This document shows positions 29,021-44,100 of a DNA stretch of 64,000 nt, in pieces. Below the pieces are notes generated by a model. That model was not told the origin of the DNA, did no database searches, and saw nothing but the letters and a program-made list of their open reading frames with translations. The DNA comes from Pagrus major (Eukaryota; Chordata; Actinopteri; Spariformes; Sparidae), in NCBI RefSeq assembly GCF_040436345.1, contig NC_133225.1:24227540-24291539 (forward strand), written 5' to 3'. How positions within the stretch are numbered: the stretch's first letter is position 1; each line of letters begins with the position of its first letter. The translations under genes were made by a program, and so were the position numbers.

Positions 29021-31735
29021 TTTACTGAATTTTTTTTCATCAAGCTTAGTTTAGCTCATCTCTTTTAAATCTTTGGCTGAAATGGGCTTCCATACAAATA
29101 CCTGTTGTATTATTAAAATGCAAAATGGTGCTAGGATCTAAAGTTCCCATAATTGACTGACTTGATTGTGAAAAAAATTAATAATAATTAGGAATCCTTC
29201 ATATTCAAAGAGAAAATAAAACAGCATAGACAATATTACAGTTTTAAAAAAAAATGTCACTCAAAACATCTGACGGGCAAAATGGAATTGATTTAAAGGC
29301 TACTGTGTAGAGTCAATAATTGGCAAATACATTTGTTGTAATTGCTGGGTGACGAGCCATTCTGTCTTACAGACAAATTCACAGAAAGCCCAGATGTCCC
29401 AGTTTTCCACCAGCACTTAAACGTAGCATACATTTGTGGATCTTAAGACGCGAAAAATGTCTCAAATGTCCACACGCAAATGTAACCTGATCTCCGCACA
29501 CACATTTAACAATCTGTAAATAAATATAAAACAATGTCACAAATATTTTTAGACATTTGTATACACCGGGGGCTTTTTGAAAGTGAAAATGATCACATCT
29601 GTGATGTTGAAGTACATAAAATATCTATTTATTCAGGTAGTGACGTGCGCATTTGTAAATCTGTTGTAAAACATGTGTTCGTGTTGCTTGGTATTTTTGT
29701 GTGGACTGGAACTAACTTTTATGAGTACCCAAAATTATTCACAAATGGTACACATTTTTAAATCTTTTTCATTTGAGGATATTTTTGAGACTCATTTCCC
29801 TCCATATTTATTGGGCTTGATGATCTGTAGAGGCATTTTATTGTAAAATCTAACAAATAATTGCAGATGATTGTAATAATAGGATGCTTGTGGTAGTTTA
29901 TTACACTAATAATTATGACGATGACATATTTAAATCACATTTTGACATATTATTAACCTGGCAGTTCCTGCATCATCAGCTGCAAAGGACTGCACCTTAT
30001 TTGTACCTATATTACTGTCATGAGAAGAAATCAATAACTCATCAGGGGGCGAGAAGCAAAGATCGATAGATATTGTGCATCAGAAGTTCACATACAAAGC
30101 TGACAGACACGTCATTTAAGTACCCTAATACTATATCTACTGCAGTTGTGCTTTTAACTTGAGCAGTCTCCGTCTGCACACTAAGTATTGTGAACACACA
30201 CGCACACACATATACACACACACCTTCACATTCCTTGGCAGGTCCGAGGCTTGTGCAGAGATCATGCAGTGCTCTCATAGTGATCTGTGCTCTGCAGCAC
30301 CCCTGACCCTCTCTCTGGGCTTATTATTACTATCATGGTAAATGGTAGTGTTGAGCAACACAGAAAAAAAAGCTCATAAAGTAGATCTGGATAATTTTGT
30401 GAATGCTGACAAATGTAAACAAGGAAAAACTTGGCACAAACATTATCAAGTGCAATCTCAGGTTCAACAGCATCAGGGTGGGAAACAGCGTCTCCGTCCA
30501 CAGGCCACAGTGACACATCAGGAGCTTCCTTCACGTGCTGATGTACCTGTCAAAGTGGCCTGATGCAGAGGACACAACTAGCAGCTGCAGCTTGAATTTA
30601 CCAGCAATTTGTCCCATCACCATCGTTGATTTCCCACCCCGACTGTGAGCAACCCATCGATGAACATGAATAATAGAATAAGTGGTGAGGAAGAGCAGTC
30701 CTCATAAAACATGAACATAAACTGTTCGTACGCTGGCGATCCTCAGAAGATAGAATGTGAGCAGGTTGTTGCATCTCTGAGTTTGTTGATGTTCTGGCTG
30801 GTGTGAGGCCAGTCCAGGCTGCTGACGGTGAACTGGAGCTGACTTTATTCAGGGTCTTTGCCTCAATGTGTCCTTACCCCGACCAAACCTCTACTGCGTG
30901 CATCTCCACAGTGCCGAAAGAAAAGGATGTCACCAGCATGAAGTCAAAGTTGTTACTGTGTAAAAGCAGACATTTTACTTGTGTTTGCTTGTCTTGAGTT
31001 GTCTCACCCATTCTGAGATGTACCAATAACATGAGAAAATGCATATCTAAAGACTTAATTATACAGGGCTATTATTATGTGTAGACCTCAGACTGCAGTG
31101 AAGACAATCGCTTTGTTGTTCTTTTGATTCTTTCCTAGTTTTAATGCTACTCTTGCCTCTTAATCAAGTAAAAATACACTAATACAAGTGGATTGGCGAT
31201 TCTGTATTACATAAAGATGCATCACTCAAAGATAAACAAGTAGAAAATCCTTTGAAACCTGTTGGAAATGTCTGCTTTTGCAAAATAACAAGCTTAAAAT
31301 CAGTTTCGGTGTTAGTCCTCTTTTAAAGGTGCTTCGTGTATTGTTTGCAATCAGTACATCATTACCTCAGTCCTTTTGAGACATCAGCATGATTACCATG
31401 AACAATTGAGACCATCACTGAAAGGGCTGTCAGCTCTACTCAGCATTTTAAAACTGTAAAACACTGGGTCAGATTAGAACAGCACACACTGCTATAGCAT
31501 CAAAAACAGGAGGAGGGCGCTGTTCTTCCACAGCTAATGGAACAAAAGCTGTCAGTTTTCAGTGATGGCAGATGGTGAAAAGAGTAAAAACCTGGTGAAT
31601 TTAACAAAAACATGCAGCTGCAGGGAATTATGATATAGAAAAACAAGTAGTAGTAGCCAATTACATCATTCTCACTGTATGATAATTATACCAAGGTTAG
31701 AGTAGTAAATGTAACAATGAGTACAGAACGGATGT

Positions 31736-31741
31736 TTTATT
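31736..31741 (-). terminator. Candidate homer3 polyadenylation signal
   Basis: AATAAA on the minus strand, about 195 bases after the homer3 stop codon. No nearer signal was noticed. Confidence 0.4.
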
Positions 31742-31933
31742 TTGCACATAGCACCTTTATGAGGTTCCTGTTGTTTACCTACAGTGATCTTAAAAAAAAA
31801 CAGATCCATGGAGGTAAACACCTGCATGTTTTCCTCCATGTGGCTTTGATTGTTGCTCTGCTGATACACAAATCAAAGCTACATGGATGAAACCAGCGCT
31901 GACTGTGGAGATGCAGCCCAAACGACAATGTGG

Positions 31934-32119
31934 CTATTTATCGATGAGTTTGGCCAGGCTCTGTCTCAGGTCGTTCAGGTCGCAGATTTTGACGTCCAGG
32001 ACCTCGATGATACGTCGGACCTCGACCTCCGCCTGCTTCTGCTCCTCGCGGCTGGAGGCCAGTGTCTTTTCAGCACTCTGAACCTGATCCTCCAAATCGG
32101 TGTTTCGTCTCTCCACATC
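31934..32119 (-). CDS. homer3: homer3 terminal exon
   Basis: Begins [20 protein letters not shown] after acceptor CTGCAG, ends LAKLIDK and TAG; 61 residues. This is the C-terminal leucine zipper (tetramer) part. [19 protein letters not shown] is the conserved Homer C-terminal block. Confidence 0.95.
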   Translation of the reverse strand, partial: DVERRNTDLEDQVQSAEKTLASSREEQKQAEVEVRRIIEVLDVKICDLNDLRQSLAKLIDK

Positions 32120-35100
32120 CTGCAGATACATTAATCGTTGTTAATAGTGTTTTCTCATCTGAATGTATTTCTGGATGTTTTCTGCATGGGTTACTGTCCA
32201 AGTTCTCTACATTTTTTTCTGATATTATCATTAGCTATTGAAGCCCTGATGGGCAAGCGAGGACATTTTCTTCTATGTCTGATCAAAACTGTTTTCTCTC
32301 CTGCTTATGACTTGAGAACCGGTGAAAAAAAGGGTTTTGCCAGGATAATCTTTCACAAACGAAGTCTGCTTTGGAGCATTTACAAGTACAGCACCTTGCT
32401 TAAAGGCACTTTGGCCGATACAGTTTACTTCTGAAGGTATGAAGAAGAACCAACTTGGCCTTACTCAAAGGGCAACTCCACCACTTTATACATTAAAGTG
32501 TGTTTACAGGTCTTGAGGAGTATTACTGCACATGTAGTATAAAAAGTAGTATAAAACCTTTTGTGGCTCCAGAGGAAGCTGCATGTAATATGATAAATTT
32601 CCCCCACTAATGTCTCTTAGTGGCCCAGTTGCATTGAGGGTAATGTAGGCGCCAGGATGCGTGGAATAAAAAATGTATATCTCTGGTCCTGCTGTTTAAA
32701 TTTTGAGCATTAGTTTTTAAATTGATTCCAACAGTGTTATAGGAGTGCAATGCTAGACCAGTGGACTGCTTGTCAAAAAATTACCCACAATATAACTTAG
32801 CCTCTGAGTGACATCACTGGAGGCTGGACATATAGAAATGGATAAAATGCAGCTTGCTCTGGAGCCACAAAAGGTTTTATACTACTTTTTTCATATATGC
32901 AGTAGTACTCCCCAAGAAGTTACCCTTTAAATGCCTGTAAATTCTTCATTCCCTGTGGCTGCTGACTGCAATGAAGTTTACTGAGAATGGCTTTAAAAAA
33001 CAGTTTAAAGGCTTATTGGCTTTAAACTGTTTATACGGCGAATTCAAATGTGCAATTCCGTGCTTCACAAGGTTATTCTGTGTGCCGAATGCAGCAGCAG
33101 ATAGATTATGGAATGAACACAAGGACAGCAAAGGTCAGCGATGAATAAACATAATTCACAAATGACACCACAACTAAAAATGACAGAAGACCTAATAAAG
33201 ACTAAGCAATATGCATCCAGTATAATTTTCCGTCATTAGCATTGGAAACACAATTAGTTTTCTCCTTGAAGTCCTCAGTTACTGAGTCTCTGCTGCTGGT
33301 CTGAACTGTGCTGTCTCTTTTAGGTACAGTAGCAGTGCTTTGATTTTCCATTAGTCGACTGTGTGGCTCTGTTGGTTTTGGAGAATAACAGAAAAACAGC
33401 TTGAAAGCCAGTCAGCACTCTGCAGAACTAAGACTATTGTGTTTCTCACAATGAGGAAGATTCTAGTCTACACATTACAATCCAACCGAGACCACAACAT
33501 TAGAGCATATTTTTATTGAAATTTAAGTATCTTCTCCTGCAGATACTTTTGGGTTTATCTGCTGAGAGTTTTACCACTTGTACTACTGGGTTCACTTGCT
33601 GCCTATCCAGGCCTTGAAGAAGGTCTCTGACTGAAAGCTTGCTAATTAGGTAGAGTTTTGCACAGATTTGTGTGTGTGGGTGTCTTTTGTGTCATTTTTC
33701 TCTGTTTGCTGGGATTTGAAAATCACTGCCACTTCAGAGTTCTCCCACAAGTCCTGCATAATTGAGGCGAATGAACTAGGGCAGGGCAATTTGGCCTTTA
33801 AGTAATACTGTGATATTTTTTGGCTATATTCCGATGCACAATATATGCCTTGATATTTTATATATTGTGCTGGAAATGTAATGTGCAATAATACTCTCAG
33901 TATCATGTGGGATATTACCTTTTATTACTTCTCAATATCATTGTATATACTTTTATATTTAGTTTTGTTTTTAATTGTAGTTTACCATTTTTCCTAAATG
34001 TATCTTATTTTAGATGTATTGTTATTCTATTAGGCACTGACTCCTTTTATACTTTTTATCATTAGTCTCTTGTGTTTTGTGTTTTATTCTGATGTTACTG
34101 TATTTTTGAGCATTCTCTGGCACAAGAATTTCCTTCAGGATCAATGAAGTTTAATTATTTTAGTTTCCTCAAAAGCACTTCATAAATACTAGGACTTATT
34201 TTGACAAAATCAGATATCACGCAATTTACAACCAAACACCTCAGTATCAATATTGCAGCTAAATTGTGGGGATGACTGTTGGTACTTTGACAAAACATGA
34301 ACGCAATGAGATTTTTGATAAATAATCATCAGTAATGTGGATATAACGACGAAGTGGGTAAAGGCAAGTATTAGAAGAAGCCGAACAGTCTGGTAAGTTC
34401 AGAAAATGACATTGCTTTACTGTAATGCAGCCTTTGAACCAGGAAAAGACAACACTTATGCCATATAATCATATGACATATCATATAATCATATCCAAAA
34501 TCTTAAGACAATGTAATTAATGCCCTACATAAAATGATGGGAAAATGTTAATTTAAATAAATGTAATATGGTAAAGACAACAAAAGCAGATGCATGAGTA
34601 ATAACTGCAGAGTAGGAATCAGTAAGAAAAAAGCTTATACTATAAGACTTGAAAAGAAAATCCTTTGAGGAGTGGAAATGATGACCTCTTAGCTACTGAA
34701 TCATGAGCATGAATGGCAAAAAAAAATTCGATGAGATGAATGTCTCAATTCATACTGAAGATGAAACGCTATGATCTCCCTCCCCGTCGAGGAAGTAGTG
34801 TTCCTGCTTTTCTGCGACATTATACAAGCTCAAGTAACAATGAAAATGCAGGTGAGGAGAACCAATTCTATGCATCACAAATTTTGTTTAATTACTGTAT
34901 GCTAACAAGAAAGAAACACTCCCTGTATCTCTGAGTGTTGCTCAGGATTGCATTAGCTCCATGAGGACCGACCCGTCTCATTCATCGCGTTTTATAAGAG
35001 CTGTAGCCTTGAAAATGGTCTGAGTGTGTAAGAATTTCTTAAGAGCTTCACACACAACAGCTATCTCCTCAAGGATCATATAAATAAAGACAGACAAAAA

Positions 35101-38100
35101 CAGGTACATCAAACACAAAGGATTTTAACTGTTTTTCACTTAATACAGATGCTACATTTAACAGCAATGTAATCTTAGTTTGCATTTTGTGAATATAGAT
35201 ATTACTGAAATATCTCATAGCTACAGAAAGGAAAATGTTGGCTCCTGAGGACTGTTTCAATGAAGACAGACTTAATTCTTTGGAGCCTATTCACTTTCTG
35301 AATACAGAGTTATAAGTCATAGATAGTATGTAGATGAACAGCTTAGGATAACAAATGCTGATCAAAACCAAAGCTACAAGCTACGTCGAATTTTCCCCAA
35401 TACTTTGTATTTGTTAGGTATCATCAAACTCAAAAACTTGGTGTATTCAATTCACAGTATGTACCGATATATCCTTTGGCCGACATTATCAGTCGATATT
35501 GGCTGATCACAGATACAATGGTATTGGCATTCATGTTGTCTGATATGTATATTTTTGTAGAAATTATAACTCAGAAAAAGATGCTTGAGGTTTGAAGTTT
35601 ACGGTTTCAGAGGACGAGGGAGTCAAATTTGTGTATTTTGGTAGCCGTTGCGTTTCGAGTCAGACACACACAGACGAGAGACAAGAAGGTAGTCTTTTGT
35701 TTTGGCTCTGTCAGTTTGGATCTATAATAGTCTCTTGCAGGGGGGCATGGAGCTAAAAAATTAACGAATTGCCTGCTGACTTAAACTATTATTTTATTCA
35801 TATATTCCCATGTGTAACATTTGAGTTGTTTTTTCATGTCCCCCATGCCTAAGAGTTCATATTATTTCCTACCTGCCTTTGTTTTAGCTTATTACGTGAG
35901 AGTAGTGCTGTGACCCCTGAGAGAGTGAAGTTGGGTGAACAGTCCTAAGTGTCGCTGTTAAAGAAGATTAAAGACGAGTGTTAAAAGAGAAATTGTAGCC
36001 TGCTTCTTGCTCACACCCCAGAAGGATTGGAGAAAGCTATTAACCAAGACAGGAGGGTTACACAAAGTGACTGCAACACGGCGAGTCAGTCCGAGCACTC
36101 CAGTACAAGTTTCACAAAAGAGCAGATAAATATACTCCGCCATCTTACCTGCAGTCTCTGCATGGCCTCCTCTCTCTCCTTCTCTAGCTCGCCCACATCT
36201 GTTTTCTTGCTCTGCAGGTTGTGAATTTCCTGAAAACACAGTCGTTTCAAACTGTCACAACAGCGCGTTCACACGTATTCCCACACATCCCCCATCGCCA
36301 TTTATCAGAACATTCGTCTCACCATTTGCTAAAAGAAGAAGCTGAATCATTAATCATAAACCAGGTTGGTGATAAAATTTGGGACACCTTGATGTTTTTC
36401 GCGGCGGGGGGAGTACTAAAAGGGGAACTTGTTTAGATGGCGTGACGGACGTGGTTATGTTAATGAGGCTGGAGGACAGCAGCGAGCTGCTTTCAAGAAA
36501 TATTTCACTTTAATATCTGTTTTACTTATCCACGGAAAATAGGTTTTTGGCTGAGCCTGCCCAGCATGCACTTGATGGACACTGACTTGGCTCACACAGG
36601 CACAAAATATTCACAAGGTCAAACTTTGGCATCATAAAAATCATATTAAAGTAGGCTTGGAAACTGTTCAGAAGGTGAGTCAGAAAATCCTGATTTCTTT
36701 TAACATGTAGGTGGCAGCTCTCTGGACATCTGCAGCATTCATTTCTGTGTTTTGTGAGACTGTGCTATATTATCAAAGCTCTGTTTGTCTGATCACACCG
36801 ATGAATCATCAGGAAAAATGACAGCGCCTTGAGGATAAATTAATGACTTTGTAGAACTAGAAACTAAAGGGCTATAAATTAAAGTCAAAAGGCACATTCT
36901 CTTCTTTTATATCCACTGGGTTTCTGAACATTTTGTTTGGTAATTATCTTTTGGTAAGGACAAAAACAAGATTAGTGAACCAGAGAGAATTCATTAAAAG
37001 ACTTAAAGATGATTCAGAAAACAAACACTGAACCTGGCACCTGAACTTTTCCTTAATCACAAAATGTTTCTAGGTTTATTCTTTTTTATTAGATGGAGAC
37101 TGAGGCTCTATATTTTCACAAATTCAAAACAAACATCCAGTTGATTACTGGTAATATATTACTGTTTGTTTGCTGGTGTGTTATAGACACAGTGTCTTTC
37201 CAAACTGAGGCAGATTTGGACTGTGTGCAGTATGGCCGGGATAAAAATGTGATCGCCTGTAACAGTTTTGTAAGACCCCGCTGTGTGCTCCTTACGGCTG
37301 AATCAACTGGATTGTGAAACATAACAAATGCAAACATGTGTGTCGTGTTTACGTTCTAGGCTCGGGTACTTTTTGAGTTTTGGTGAGGATGACAGTACGC
37401 GAGCAAAGACAATGGAAGTAATTTCATCGGTTTATTTTCACTAACGATCATTAGGCTATGTCTTAAAGGTGCAATATGTAAGAATTGGCCACCTGACATA
37501 TTCACACTCCAAGCAAATAGGGGGCAGCATATCGGGAGCGTAAGTGCTAACTGCTGCTAACTGTAGCTGCCGTTAGGTAGTAGGCTCAGTTAACCATGCA
37601 GCTAGAGAGCGTATTAGCTTTGAGTGAACTGGGGTCTTGCCTGGTCTTTGGCTCTCAGCTGGGCTTCCAGCTCCTCCAGTGACTGACTCAGCTCCTCTCT
37701 ACCAGTCTGACCAGCAGCAGGATGCCCCAGCTGGGCTTCAAGCTCTGCCACCTGGAACAAACACAGAGACACACATTAATACATACTTAACAATAAAACT
37801 AAGGTATATTTTCAGTGTACTAAAGACATTTTACAAGATAACAAGACTAAGAATATAGAGCCATGCTAGCAGCTCTGTGACGCTTTTCTAAGGAACAGCA
37901 GTGCTTTGACCTGCTGGTGTATGCATGTCAAGTTTACAATGAACATGCTTGTTTAGCAGGTATAATGTTTACAATTTTAGTTAGTTTAGCATGCTAACAT
38001 TTTATTTACAAAGAGTACAGATGAAGCTGATGGAAATTAGAAATGTTCCTAACGACTAATTTCCCTGACATTTAAATGGAAGTTCAAATAGTCAAAACCG

Positions 38101-41100
38101 AGCGCTAGAAAAAGGGAGTTATAACAGTTACTTCTAAGGGGGTTCATGGATATCCGTACCAATTTTTATGGCAGTGCATCATATAATTATTGAAAGATTG
38201 GACTCAAAATCACAAATGTCAACCATGAATAAAATTTCATGGCAATTGATCCAGGAGCTGCTGAAATATTCCAGCCTGGACTGATGGTGCACTGACTGCC
38301 TGGTTAAAAGGAGTGTCCCTTCTATGATAAAATATATAGAAATAGCAATTGGATATTAAGGGTTTTTTTGGGGGTTAGGAAGTTGAAACAGGGGAGTTTT
38401 GAGAGTCTGATCCCGGCTTGTGACCAGAGGTGACCGGGCCTTCGCTGCTCGAGCCCCCAGACTGTGGAGCACTCTGCCTTCTGAGCCAAGACAGGCTGCA
38501 TCATTAGCATATTAAATCCCTTATTAAAACTTTCTTTGATAGGAAAGTGTTTGTGAATATTTAATATGTTGCTGGGTTTTAATCATCCCACTCTTGCAAT
38601 TTTACTTTTTCCCTTCATTTTATCCCCTGGTGTTTTATGATCCCTGTGTTGTTTTCATTTGCTTTTGTTTTTATCAGCAGTTTTCTGTAAAGCACTTTGT
38701 AACCTTGTAAAGAAAAGTGCTGCATAAGTTCATATTATTATACTATAGGTGATCTATGGAGATGGTGCACTTGAACAAGCAGACAGAAGAGTACACAAGT
38801 CATGCTAAACACAATACCACAAAAAATACTAACATGATAGATCTCTAATGACAAAGCAATGAATCTCTTATTTTTATTTGCATATCTCGAGAACTGTTCA
38901 TATGATTTACTTCACACTTGGCTGGTGTGTTGCTGAGGAACCAGGGAATTGCAGCGTCAAATATAGTGCAATTTTAACACGCGATACGTTCAATATTAAT
39001 ACATTTTGAATAAACAGTGAATGCCACTCTGTGCAGCAGTGAGGTGTGGCTCCGTGGCTCTGCAGACTGAAGCTGGGCTCACGCTACAGGACTTTTAAAA
39101 TTTGATTTTGAAATATGGCTGTGTCACACGCAAGGAGAAACTCCACAGATTTCTTCTCTCTAATCAAAAACATAAACAAACCACAAGATTTTAAAATAAT
39201 GGCACATCACACACTACAGATAAGATTATTATACCAGAAGGAGCCATAGAGTTGTGAAGTAATGAGTCCTAAAACCCGGAAATCAGTCAGCATTTTTGCA
39301 CTTCCGGTTCACTCAAAGTGTTGGTTTTTGGTTAAATGCCCACTTAGAAAATCACAAAAGTGGTCTTCATCTGTGAAGATTATCTTGCTGAACAAAACAT
39401 GTATGTATCATAAACTTCTTTTTTGCAATAATCCAAAATCCAATTCAAAAATCCTATAAGCTTTTTGTAGAGGAAACCAGGGTGATGCCAACTTCATGCT
39501 TTGCCTACAAAAATACGTCATCCAGACACCACTGTATACACCACCACATGTGATCACTCTCACGTGAGCTCATGGGGAAGCAGATGTAAACACTAGCGTG
39601 GTGCAACAACTTGCTGTAGTAAAAAAACAAAAGCAGAAGGTTAAATGAGTCTGGATAAGTGGGGAGACGGAGTATACATGGGTTTTCTACTCTTCAGGGA
39701 GAACTGGGGCTAAGATTTTAAGTTTCGTTCAACAATAGTATGCAAGCTAACATTAGCATCAGCTCAGAAAATACAGATGTAATCACCCAGATTTTAAATC
39801 GTAAATATCAAACATGTTTGATATTATCGGGCTGGCCCCGATGAGTCTGGGTGCAGATCAGGAGGCTTAAGACTGGATCTGTAAACCCCTACCAGATATT
39901 CTGTGCATGTTTTGCACTAGACAAAAAACAAATAGAATTGTCAAGAAATAAGTCTCCTTTGTAAACACCATAATTCTCACTTGGAGCGTGATTGATGAAA
40001 GTCAGAAGCAGACTGGACATTTAGAAACCACGACTTTCCACAATGCTAAACAACTCCCCATCTTGCTGTTACACTGAAGCACAGCGGCCCTCTCATGTTA
40101 AATTGATTTAAAATTGATCCTGAGCCTGCAATCAATCAGGAGTTGGAAAATCTCTGTGTGATTTAGTTTCATAATGTAATCCTTTTAGTCCTTTGTTTGA
40201 AGCTGATCAGTCCAGGTGTCATGGGAATATATGCAAAGGGTAAACAGAAATCCATTGTGAAGAGGAGACTGAAGCAGTGGGACCTCATTTTAGCTGTTAT
40301 ACAATGAATGGGCTTTGAAAAGGTTGTGTAAACCTAATGTGTAATTTTCTAAATTCACAGAACAACATGTGACCCTTCACCTCCAGTGAAAACATAGAAA
40401 TCAGCAGAATTAACACTAAAAGGTTTTTGCACAAAGGCCACAATGTACAAATACAATAATACAGTCACACACATGATTACTATTGATGGAAATGTGGAAA
40501 ACTCACTGTAGGGGTCACCGCTTACACAATCCGCCCACACACGCCCCCACACACACACACACAAACAGTGATTTCCACGGCTGATAAAAGTCCATTTAGT
40601 CAGAACTCAGTATCTTTTTAGCAGCTTCCATCGTGCATCACTCTGCTGCACAATCTACAAACGAGCCTAGGATATTTTGTTGATTCATGCCCTCTTTCAT
40701 CTCTCTTGAACCCCCACCACACACACACACTTCTGTAGAAAAAAAGCTTTTCTGCCAGTGGTCACAGCACTGAACTCTCTCGCCTTGAAGATTTTATTTA
40801 TCTATTTATTTTTATATTGCTGGAGGGCTGTGACCTCGTGGAAAATCATGAAAAATATTTTTCCCAATCTGTCCCACTTCTCTGCATTCAACATATTAAC
40901 AGCCAAAGATGGTGAGAGACAGTTTGACTAAACAAGGGCAAACTGTTCAGCCTTTGAAGTCCGAACACGATGTGATTTAAAGTTTGTGGTTCACTGGTTA
41001 TCTGCTGGTTTATCTTTCTGGATGTTGTAGCTCAATAGTCAGAGCAAGGTACTAAAACTGCAATGCTTATGGGTTCGATTCTCACTGGGCCTTGCTTACA

Positions 41101-44100
41101 ACAAAAGAAAACTAATACGCTATCATTTTTGCATGCTCTGGAGGTAATAAGATTAAGACAATAACCTAATTGTGTCCCGGGTGTTTACACAGTTTGAAGT
41201 AACAGGATTTGTTAACAAGCATCACACTGATTTATTTAAAAACTGAGAGGGGTCCTATTATACAACCACATTTACATATTCTATCAACTTGCCACAGAGG
41301 TTATACTTTCACATGTGTCTGTTGGTTGGTTTGTCTGCAGGATTACACAAAAACTAGTGAATGGATTTCCACTAAACTTAAATGGAGGATGGGTCTCAGC
41401 CCAGAATGGAGCACATTAACTTTTGGTGTGGATCCGGATAAAGGGGTGGATCCAGGAATTGTTTCTCACTTACTTTAACCTTGCAAGATTGGGTTTTTTC
41501 ATCATTTTCGTTAATTGCTCAGGGAATAATGCATGAATCTTGATGAAAAAAATCAGGCGTATTTAGGTGGCTGGTATCTATGAGTGAGTACATAAAGGGA
41601 CTGTTGGGCCTTGGTGGAGGTATGCACTCTACTGAGTGCCATTCCAGTTGAATTTGATGCAGCAACATGTTTAAAACAAGTTGGGACAGGGGCAACAGCC
41701 CCTTTTGTTGTAAGCAAGGCCCAGTGAGAGTTTACTACATGGGCTGAGGAAAACTTCATAAAACCTTTATTGGTAAACAGTTTGTTTGCACAAGATTGCA
41801 TTCTGGTTTTATTTACATTTAACCGGTGTTGTAAAAAGTACCCAAAAGTCAAACTCGAGTAAAGGTAAAGATATCGTGTAAAAATATTACTTTGGTTAAA
41901 GTGAAAGTCACCCATACGAATAGTACTGGAGTAAAAGTCTTAAAGTATCTGACAGTGAATCTGCTTTAATATCAAAAGTATTTTTCTGGCAGTAAATGTA
42001 TTTAAGTATCAAAAGTACAAGTAAAAGAAAAATGTACGTCTGTGTACTGTATACTAAAGGTCGAACGATTGTTGCCCTGGCTCGGCCTTTCAGATTTGCC
42101 ACTCAGCATTTTCTGATTATCAGAATCTGTGTTTTTTAATCCAGTTGCTGATAAAAATGACTTCATTTAAAATGGGCTGCTTTGGCTCTGCAAAGTAACT
42201 AGTAACTAAAGTTATCAAATAAATATAGTAGTGTAAAAGTACAATATTAGAAAAGTACTCATGTAAGTACCTCAGAATTGTACTTAAGTACTGTGCTTGG
42301 GTAAATGTTCTGAGTTACATTGCATCACTGTATTTTATTCAGCATCCCAAACATTGCATCGTCATGTTTTCTAAATCTGACTTTGGCTCTACTGACCACT
42401 GCACATCATGCAAAACACACCAATCTGTTTTTATATCCCCTAAAACATGAACATATTGTTAAGAGAGGACTAAGACTTAACATGACAGTCTTCCCATAAA
42501 GATAATTTGTTTAAAAAAAGGTTAACATGACACTAAGTATTGTGAGCGTTGCATGAATTGGATTAGATTTGCTTTTGCATGTCAACATGGACCCACTGTC
42601 AGCTACTACAGATGAAACCTGACTTCTGACATGATCAGAGCTGACAGGTGAAACATTTGTTTGCCATTTACAATAGCTGTTCATCTTTTACACACAGTAA
42701 CTTATACTTATGAGTCTAATTTTAAATTTCTCAACTGCCTGTGAGGAGTGCCGGTAGTATTGTGATTAAAACGCAAAGATTCATTATTTATGGCTTCTCA
42801 AATACAAATATTTGCTGGCTTTCTCAGTCGTCTGTGAATGTAAACTGACTTTTTGGTTTTGGACTGTTAGTCAGACAAAACAAGAAATTTAAAAGATGTC
42901 TCCTGGGGCTTTGGAAAATTGTGATGGACATTTTCCACTATTTTCTGCAATTTTACAGACCAAACCATTCAGCTGACTTAAGAAAATAACTGGCAGATTC
43001 ATTAATAATGATGATAGTTTGCTGTAGCCTTTAATGTGTAGATTTGCTGCTGTGTCCTTGTCAGCCCAAGGACAAGGACATCTGAGATCATAAGAAGAAA
43101 AGGTTTACTTTTACAGGAAAACAGAGGAATTCAAACAATGATGCTTTAACTCTTGATCTCCTTTGTTTTCGTTATTTTAATCTGTCACAATGCAGGTTAC
43201 TGCTTATTGCTTTTTTACACTGAGTGTGTGAAATGTAAACGTGTGTTTGATGGGAAGAGAGGGTTTCCTGCTCCCATGTCAATATTTCCCTTTCCCTCCC
43301 TTCTGCATCTCCACTGCATTTTCACAGGTAATCACAGTGGCTCTTTGTAGATTCCACACTATGCTATGTCGCACACCATCCAAGGCGAGCTCCAGCAAAT
43401 TGCCGCGGGTTGAAGAGGAGGTGGGGTCCACATGATCTCAGGGGACTCAACCCCTTCGTATCCACTCGGTGTGTGACAGCTACTGTCCCCGGAGGCAGCA
43501 GCTACATGTCTCTGAACTGCACACAGGAGAGGACCCTGGGAAAACTCTGATTTATTTCTCAAGTATTGTTACCAGGAACATTTTACTCTCAATAGATTGG
43601 CAGGAGATTGAAAAACCAACAGTGATATACGGTGTATATATCTGTAGGAGCAGCGAGCTGAATAAGATGTCAACACAGATGCAGCACCAAAAAAACAGAT
43701 GGTGGAAAAGTGAGGCTTGTCAAATATTATTACATTATTCACTAAGCTCTGCAGAGTTAAATTAGGAATGTCTTTCTGTCTGATGTCTTGATGTCTGTAT
43801 GTTCATCTTAGATTATGGTAGAGTCCAATGATGACGTTTGATTAATGGCATAAAAAAACGTATTGTCTCTGTTGTGCATCCATTCAGTCACAAGATGAAT
43901 AAACCTTTTACACTTTCATCTAAAGTATCACATTAAATCTAATGGTACCACTTTCAATAACCATCATTTATAAATGGTACATTTATGTACATTCACATTA
44001 ATACACATATGATAATATTGTGCAAAATGTTTCTGTTTTGCTCCATTCTCATGGTAGGTACCAGTAATGCACTTAACGCTGGTAATCCCGCATTATTAAA

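Larger units (their letters stand above)
26830..31730. other. Tail-to-tail intergenic region between uba52 and homer3
   Basis: About 4.9 kb without a recognised gene on either strand. Contains the dispersed repeat at 27455-27620, a tctcataattatga-type minisatellite at 28850-29020, a short A-run at 28470 and a CA-rich run at 30190-30225. Confidence 0.6.
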
